A stretch of DNA of 64,000 nt from Paracidovorax sp031843945. GTDB lineage: Bacteria > Pseudomonadota > Gammaproteobacteria > Burkholderiales > Burkholderiaceae_C. The position numbers were made by a program, and so were the translations under genes. The notes beneath the pieces were generated by a model. The model was not told the DNA's origin and made no database searches. It saw only the letters and a program-made list of their open reading frames with translations. Below, in pieces: positions 60,039 to 64,000 of the stretch; position 1 is the first letter of the stretch, and every line of letters begins with the position of its first letter. Location of the stretch: NCBI RefSeq assembly GCF_031843945.1, contig NZ_JAVTJJ010000001.1, positions 1,123,652-1,187,651 of the forward strand, written 5' to 3'.

Positions 60039-61067
60039 TCAGGCGCGACCCCAAAGTCGCTGCAGGCCCAGCCATTGCTGCGCCCAGAAACCACGGCCAT
60101 AGTCACGCACCCGGCCATCCGGCGCGGGCTCCACCTGATCGCGTACGCCGGTGGGGTCATAGCGCAGCTCGAAATTGGCGGTGCGAAACAACATGTCCCA
60201 CCACGGCAGCAGCACGCCGAAGTTGTGACCGCCGAGCACGGGTGCCGAAGTGCGCGGAGCACCGGGTTGTCCGATTTTTCCGGTCTTGTTTGTGATGTCA
60301 GCAAGATGGGATTCATGCCCGATCCCGATGGCATGGTGCAGGCGGTGAAAGCGCGGGCTCACCCACAGGCGCTCGCCCACCTGGCCAAACCACACCCGCA
60401 CATTGGCGTGATGAAAGTTTTCGCTCAGTTGCGTGATGGCGACGATGGCGACAAACTGCCCAGGGGCCACACCGATCAGCTGGGCGACCGTGACCAGAAT
60501 GACATCGTGCAGTAGGTCGTCTAGCAGGTGATTGCGGTTGTCGCTCCACATCGTCATCTGGCGCTGCGAATGATGCAGCGCATGCAATTTCCACCACCAT
60601 TCGAAATGGTGCTGCCCCCGGTGGATCCAGTATTCAAGGGCGTCGAAAACCACCAGGTAAATCAGCAGGCTGACGAGGGGGAGATCCGTCACGCCGGGCC
60701 AGGCATCGTCCAGGTGGAACGTGCTGATGCCATGCATTCGCAGCGAACTCCACAGCGCATCCCACAGCGGCGTGAAAGCAAAAAATAGCGCCAATCGGAA
60801 CAGGCCCAGCCGATGGATCAGCGTGTAGAGCACATCCACACGAATGGCGGCGCGATCGGTGACAGCCTCTGCTGGCCGCCAGCGCTGCAGCGGCGCGATG
60901 ATGGCAAGCATCACCAGAAGCTGCAACAGACCGACCAACAGCCAACCCGTCGCGTCATAGCCGTCCTCGAGCAAGTTCGCCATGCCGAATGCAAACATCA
61001 AAGGCTGAACGGCCGTTTCAAACAGCCACTGCTGTGCGATGTCGAACCAGTTGACGAGCATGTTCAT
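60039..61067 (-). CDS. Fatty-acid hydroxylase/sterol desaturase family protein
   Basis: 342 residues with four or so membrane helices and the di-iron His clusters of the family: EYWIHRGQHH, KLHALHHSQRQM, NFHHANVRV and PRFHRLHHA. Expected to hydroxylate or desaturate a membrane lipid; the substrate is unknown. Start at the ATG of MNMLVNWF; an upstream start would overlap the deacetylase gene. Third in line after the beta-propeller and the deacetylase. Confidence 0.82.
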   Translation of the reverse strand: MNMLVNWFDIAQQWLFETAVQPLMFAFGMANLLEDGYDATGWLLVGLLQLLVMLAIIAPLQRWRPAEAVTDRAAIRVDVLYTLIHRLGLFRLALFFAFTPLWDALWSSLRMHGISTFHLDDAWPGVTDLPLVSLLIYLVVFDALEYWIHRGQHHFEWWWKLHALHHSQRQMTMWSDNRNHLLDDLLHDVILVTVAQLIGVAPGQFVAIVAITQLSENFHHANVRVWFGQVGERLWVSPRFHRLHHAIGIGHESHLADITNKTGKIGQPGAPRTSAPVLGGHNFGVLLPWWDMLFRTANFELRYDPTGVRDQVEPAPDGRVRDYGRGFWAQQWLGLQRLWGRA

Positions 61068-61110
61068 CTCAAAATTCTCGGTGGTGGTCTGTAACCCAAG
61101 TGCGTTGTAG

Positions 61111-61917
61111 CTATGGCTTGCGCTGCAGCCAAGCGCCATAGTCCGGGTGGTCGCGCAGCGTTCTGAAGCAGAAGCCGCGCTCTTTCAGCCCAATAATCAA
61201 AGGCTCGAGCACAGCTGGCGCCCACGGGTCTTTGCGTGACCAGATGCCCAGATGGGCCAGAAGAATGTCGCCCGAACGTATGGTGCGCAACGCTTGCTGC
61301 AGCAGTGTGGCGTTGCTCACCTTCTCGCTGGCCAGTTCGTCGCCCAAAAAGCCTGCTGGCGACCAGCCGACGTGCGCATACCCACAGCTGCGCGCCGCGG
61401 CCAGCAGTTGCGGCGACGTCTTGCCGCCCGGCGCCCGAAACAGTGGCAGCGGCGCCTTGCCAGTAATCTGCTGCAACCGGTGCGCAGCGCGGCCTATTTC
61501 TTCGCAGTACTGAGGCGCGGTCATCACGAATTCCTGATCGGCACGTGGCCCGGCAGAGGGCCGGATGCGAAAAGCCGGAGCGGAAGGCTTGCCCACATCG
61601 CCACGCCAATACGCATGATCCATGGTGTGGGAAGCGAATTCATGCCCTTCTGCGGCCCGCGCCTTCCACCACGGTGCCCAATGATTGCCCAGGCTGCCGT
61701 CTCCGACCTGCGTGCGTTCGTCTGCCGCGAAGAAAGTCACTTGTACGTGCTGGCGTTTGAGCACATCGGCCATCAGATCCGCCACCCCCATGTGCCCGGT
61801 ATCAAGCGTGAGGTACACTGGCTTATCACATGCTTTTTGGGCTATAGCGCTTATGGGATAAGCGCCAATAGCTATCAATAATATAGCAATTGGTCCGCAC
61901 ACCGAATGGCCTGGCAT
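61111..61917 (-). CDS. Polysaccharide deacetylase (NodB homology) with repeat-derived signal peptide
   Basis: 268 residues. The NodB-type catalytic motifs are visible: TLDTGHMG (Asp), EFASHTMDH (His-x3-His metal site), FRAPGGKTS (Arg) and GDILLAHLG (His). It is probably exported: residues about 10-27 form a hydrophobic segment (PIAILLIAIGAYPISAIAQ) before the mature domain. Nearly all of that segment is encoded by repeat R11. Substrate may be chitin-like, peptidoglycan or exopolysaccharide. Starts 19 bp after the beta-propeller gene. Confidence 0.85.
   Translation of the reverse strand: MPGHSVCGPIAILLIAIGAYPISAIAQKACDKPVYLTLDTGHMGVADLMADVLKRQHVQVTFFAADERTQVGDGSLGNHWAPWWKARAAEGHEFASHTMDHAYWRGDVGKPSAPAFRIRPSAGPRADQEFVMTAPQYCEEIGRAAHRLQQITGKAPLPLFRAPGGKTSPQLLAAARSCGYAHVGWSPAGFLGDELASEKVSNATLLQQALRTIRSGDILLAHLGIWSRKDPWAPAVLEPLIIGLKERGFCFRTLRDHPDYGAWLQRKP
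61838..61890 (+). repeat. Double-palindrome repeat encoding a signal peptide, copy R11
   Basis: GGGCTATAGCGCTTAT(N3)ATAAGCGCC then AATAGCTAT(N5)ATATAGC. It lies in frame within the first 27 codons of the deacetylase gene (minus strand). Confidence 0.85.
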
Positions 61918-61936
61918 GAAGAGGTTGCCTCAGCCG

Positions 61937-62956
61937 TCAACGACCCGCGTGCCGCAGCGTCCAAACGCCGTGCGGCGACTTGCCTACCTTGACCGATCGC
62001 ACCACCTTCCGCTCCTGGGTGTCAATCACGAGCATCTTGCGCGCCCATCTCGCACTGACGTAGATCCAGCGGCCATCGGGCGACACATCCATGCAATCCG
62101 GACCACCCGGCGCGGGGTAAACGTCCACGACCTGATGCGTCAACATGTCGATCTTGCTGATGGTGTTGGCAACGCGGTTGCTCACAAACAGATGGCGACG
62201 ATCGCCCGCTGCGCGAAATGCGTGCGCGCCAGCGCCTGTCTTGATGCGCTGAATGCTGCGTGGTTGCGGGCCAGACACGTCGAACACCTCCACACTGTCA
62301 CCACCGGTGAGACCGATGAAGACGTGCTTGTCGTCTGGGCTGCCGTACACGTCAGCGGGCATGGGACCCGTCTTGATACGCCACTTGATCTGTTGCGTGG
62401 CCATGTCAATGGCCACCAGTTCATCGCTGTCCTGCATCGTCGAATACACAGTACGGCTTTGGCTGTCGATCCAAAGATGGCTGGGGGTCTTGGCGGTGGC
62501 AACGCGTTTCACCAGGTTCAGATCCTTTCCGTCCCAGCGATAGAAGTCAATGTGGTTCAGGCGATTGGCCGCGGTCAGCAACCATTTCATATCCGGCGAA
62601 AAGCGCAGATGGTACGGATCGACAATTCCTCGAACCGTGCGTTGCACCTGCGCCGTTTTGGGGTCGATGAACGTCAGCGAATCTCCCAGCGCATTCGCCA
62701 CCACCAGCGACTTCTCGTCGGGTGTCAGGTACATGTGATGGGGTTCTTTACCCGTCGAAATACGGGCCGTTTCAGTCCAGGTCACGGGATCGATGACGCT
62801 GATGTCGGCTTCCAACGAGTTCAACACGAAGACCGGAGGCGGCGGCTCACTAGCATGTGCTCCAAACAAGGCCCACATCAGCATCAGGGCAGCGCTCCAA
62901 CGCCCACACAGCAGAGATTTCACGTAAAACTTTCCAAAACGTACCAACTCAGCCAA
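61937..62956 (-). CDS. YVTN/YncE-type beta-propeller protein
   Basis: 339 residues. Signal peptide-like start (LLCGRWSAALMLMWALFGAHAS), then repeated blades of the pattern VLNSLEADISVIDP, VVANALGDSLTFIDP, VSNRVANTISKIDM, VSPDGRWIYVSARWARKMLVIDT. Propellers of this type are periplasmic and often accompany metalloenzymes or secreted modification systems. First gene of an apparent operon with the deacetylase and the hydroxylase-family gene. Confidence 0.82.
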   Translation of the reverse strand: MAELVRFGKFYVKSLLCGRWSAALMLMWALFGAHASEPPPPVFVLNSLEADISVIDPVTWTETARISTGKEPHHMYLTPDEKSLVVANALGDSLTFIDPKTAQVQRTVRGIVDPYHLRFSPDMKWLLTAANRLNHIDFYRWDGKDLNLVKRVATAKTPSHLWIDSQSRTVYSTMQDSDELVAIDMATQQIKWRIKTGPMPADVYGSPDDKHVFIGLTGGDSVEVFDVSGPQPRSIQRIKTGAGAHAFRAAGDRRHLFVSNRVANTISKIDMLTHQVVDVYPAPGGPDCMDVSPDGRWIYVSARWARKMLVIDTQERKVVRSVKVGKSPHGVWTLRHAGR

Positions 62957-63070
62957 AGGGTACTCAGCAAACTGTGATTCAGTGGCGACAATGGGAATTA
63001 GACGCTAAAAAAAGCGTGCCCAAGAAAAGGTTCAATATCTGTGGTGAAGTTCCCAGACCGGTCGGTAACG

Positions 63071-63808
63071 CTATCGCAGCAGAGCGAGATCGGTTGCGCT
63101 CAACCAGCGCCATTGACCCGGTAGAAGATCAGGCGGCAGAACCAGATCGCCGATACGAGCCCGATGCAGGCCCTCCACGCGGTTGCCTACTGCCGCCACC
63201 ATGCGCTTGACCTGGTGGTACTTGCCTTCGGTCAACGTCAAAGCGAGATCGTTGTCTCCTGTTTGAACGCAGGCTGCTGCCCGCACAGGTTTCGGGTCAT
63301 CGTCCAGCACCACGCCAGCCAGTAGCTTTTCCACCTGAGCCTGACTGACAGCGTGCTTGGTTTGCACGTGATACAACTTAGGTACGTGCTTTTTGGGTGA
63401 ACTCATGCGGTGGATGAATTGGCCATCATCACTTAAGAGCAGAAGACCTGTTGTGTCTTGGTCTAGGCGTCCCACTGCTTGCACACCGATCACGGCTGTT
63501 TTGCTTGGCCGCTGACGCAATGGCGTAGGCAGCAACGTATAGATGCTGGGATAGGTAGAGGGTTTTTGGGAACACTCGGTACCAGCCGGTTTGTTCAACA
63601 TGACGTACGCCTTAAGCTGATAAGGCCATTCCCGACCCTGCACCTTAAGTAACGCGCCGTCCTCATTCACCTGGGTAGAAGCGTCAGTGGTGATCGAAAA
63701 AAGGCCGTCGCTGGCTTCCTTTATCTCAACAAGCCCTTGCTGAATAAGGCCCGCACAAACTCGACGCGTACCAAATCCTTGCGAATACAAAATATCTTGC
63801 AATTGCAT
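63071..63808 (-). CDS. RsuA-type 16S rRNA pseudouridine synthase
   Basis: 245 residues. N-terminal S4-like RNA-binding part (LQDILYSQGFGTRRVCAGLI), then the catalytic domain with the nucleophile Asp in VGRLDQDTTGLLLLSDDG and a second conserved block LTEGKYHQVKRMVAAVGNRV. The KLYHVQTKHAVS stretch is typical of RsuA. Likely modifies U516 of 16S rRNA, though RluE/F-type targets cannot be excluded. Its G+C content is visibly lower than that of the genes to the left. Confidence 0.88.
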   Translation of the reverse strand: MQLQDILYSQGFGTRRVCAGLIQQGLVEIKEASDGLFSITTDASTQVNEDGALLKVQGREWPYQLKAYVMLNKPAGTECSQKPSTYPSIYTLLPTPLRQRPSKTAVIGVQAVGRLDQDTTGLLLLSDDGQFIHRMSSPKKHVPKLYHVQTKHAVSQAQVEKLLAGVVLDDDPKPVRAAACVQTGDNDLALTLTEGKYHQVKRMVAAVGNRVEGLHRARIGDLVLPPDLLPGQWRWLSATDLALLR

Positions 63809-64000
63809 TAGAGCTACGCCCCTTTCAATTGGTCAGTCCTCGGACGAACCAACATCGCTGTAATCAGTTCAAAGTTACTCGCATTAACCATCTGCCGTGT
63901 ATCTAACGCATCGGAAAGATCGAAGAAGCGCTATCCAGAAAAGATAAATACGCAGCTTCAATGAAGCATCAACCTATCCGCATGCAATAACTCTGTTCCG
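63809..64000. other. Right-edge region without a recognised gene
   Basis: 192 bp of AT-richer sequence with no convincing coding frame; presumably the promoter of the pseudouridine synthase gene. Confidence 0.5.

Noticed and set aside
1..64000. CRISPR arrays, prophage or insertion sequences
   Set aside because: No direct-repeat/spacer pattern, integrase, transposase or phage structural gene was seen; the recurring elements are palindromic and dispersed.

Overview
The window (about 66-68% G+C over most of its length) looks like chromosomal DNA of a betaproteobacterium of the family Comamonadaceae (Acidovorax/Comamonas/Delftia relatives). This rests on gene content and neighbourhoods: tig-clpP-clpX-lon, a gly-cys-leu tRNA cluster next to lon, hpnCDE squalene genes, glnA-ntrB-ntrC, several TonB-dependent receptors with FecI/FecR-type signalling, and short palindromic repeats in many gene junctions. 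No phage, insertion sequence or CRISPR array was seen.

Layout. 1-2.3 kb: end of a ProU-type glycine betaine/proline ABC importer (proW, proX). 2.5-5.3 kb: small secreted protein, then a BaeSR-like two-component system. 5.2-7.2 kb: GlxA-type AraC regulator divergent from two small membrane proteins. 7.4-16.2 kb: iron-uptake block with a TonB receptor, a type IB topoisomerase, a second TonB receptor with an N-terminal signalling domain, a one-piece sigma/anti-sigma protein, and fumC. 16.5-20.4 kb: MHYT-GGDEF-EAL cyclic-di-GMP protein and a class I fumarase. 20.5-22.7 kb: murI and two small genes. 22.7-29.8 kb: tRNAs (Leu, Gly, Cys, Gly; another Leu at 29.7 kb) around lon, clpX, clpP and tig. 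29.9-34.4 kb: RND efflux pump. 34.4-40.5 kb: squalene genes hpnC, hpnD, hpnE interrupted by a GT28-type glycosyltransferase and an LpxH-like phosphatase on the other strand. 40.5-43.8 kb: YihY/BrkB, DUF2069 and a GlcD-type FAD oxidoreductase. 43.9-48.2 kb: third TonB receptor with separate fecR and fecI and a strong Fur-box-like palindrome. 48.2-51.1 kb: lipoprotein, thyA, folA, xthA. 51.2-52.7 kb: glycine-zipper/DUF2383 protein and an Rnk-like protein. 53.2-58.3 kb: nitrogen control (ntrC, ntrB, small periplasmic protein, glnA with a sigma-54 promoter). 58.3-63 kb: CinA-type protein, EI24 membrane protein, and an operon of fatty-acid hydroxylase family protein, polysaccharide deacetylase and beta-propeller. 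63-63.8 kb: RsuA-type pseudouridine synthase.

The most unusual signals are: (1) a family of about 55-75 bp double-palindrome repeats, ten clear copies plus one candidate, usually just after stop codons but sometimes read as protein, including one that encodes most of the signal peptide of the polysaccharide deacetylase; and (2) an ECF sigma factor joined to a FecR-like membrane/periplasmic part in one polypeptide with no recognisable cytoplasmic anti-sigma domain, beside fumC and its receptor gene, while the second locus in the same window has the normal split FecI/FecR arrangement. All function calls are made by eye from translated sequence and motif recognition; no database search was run.
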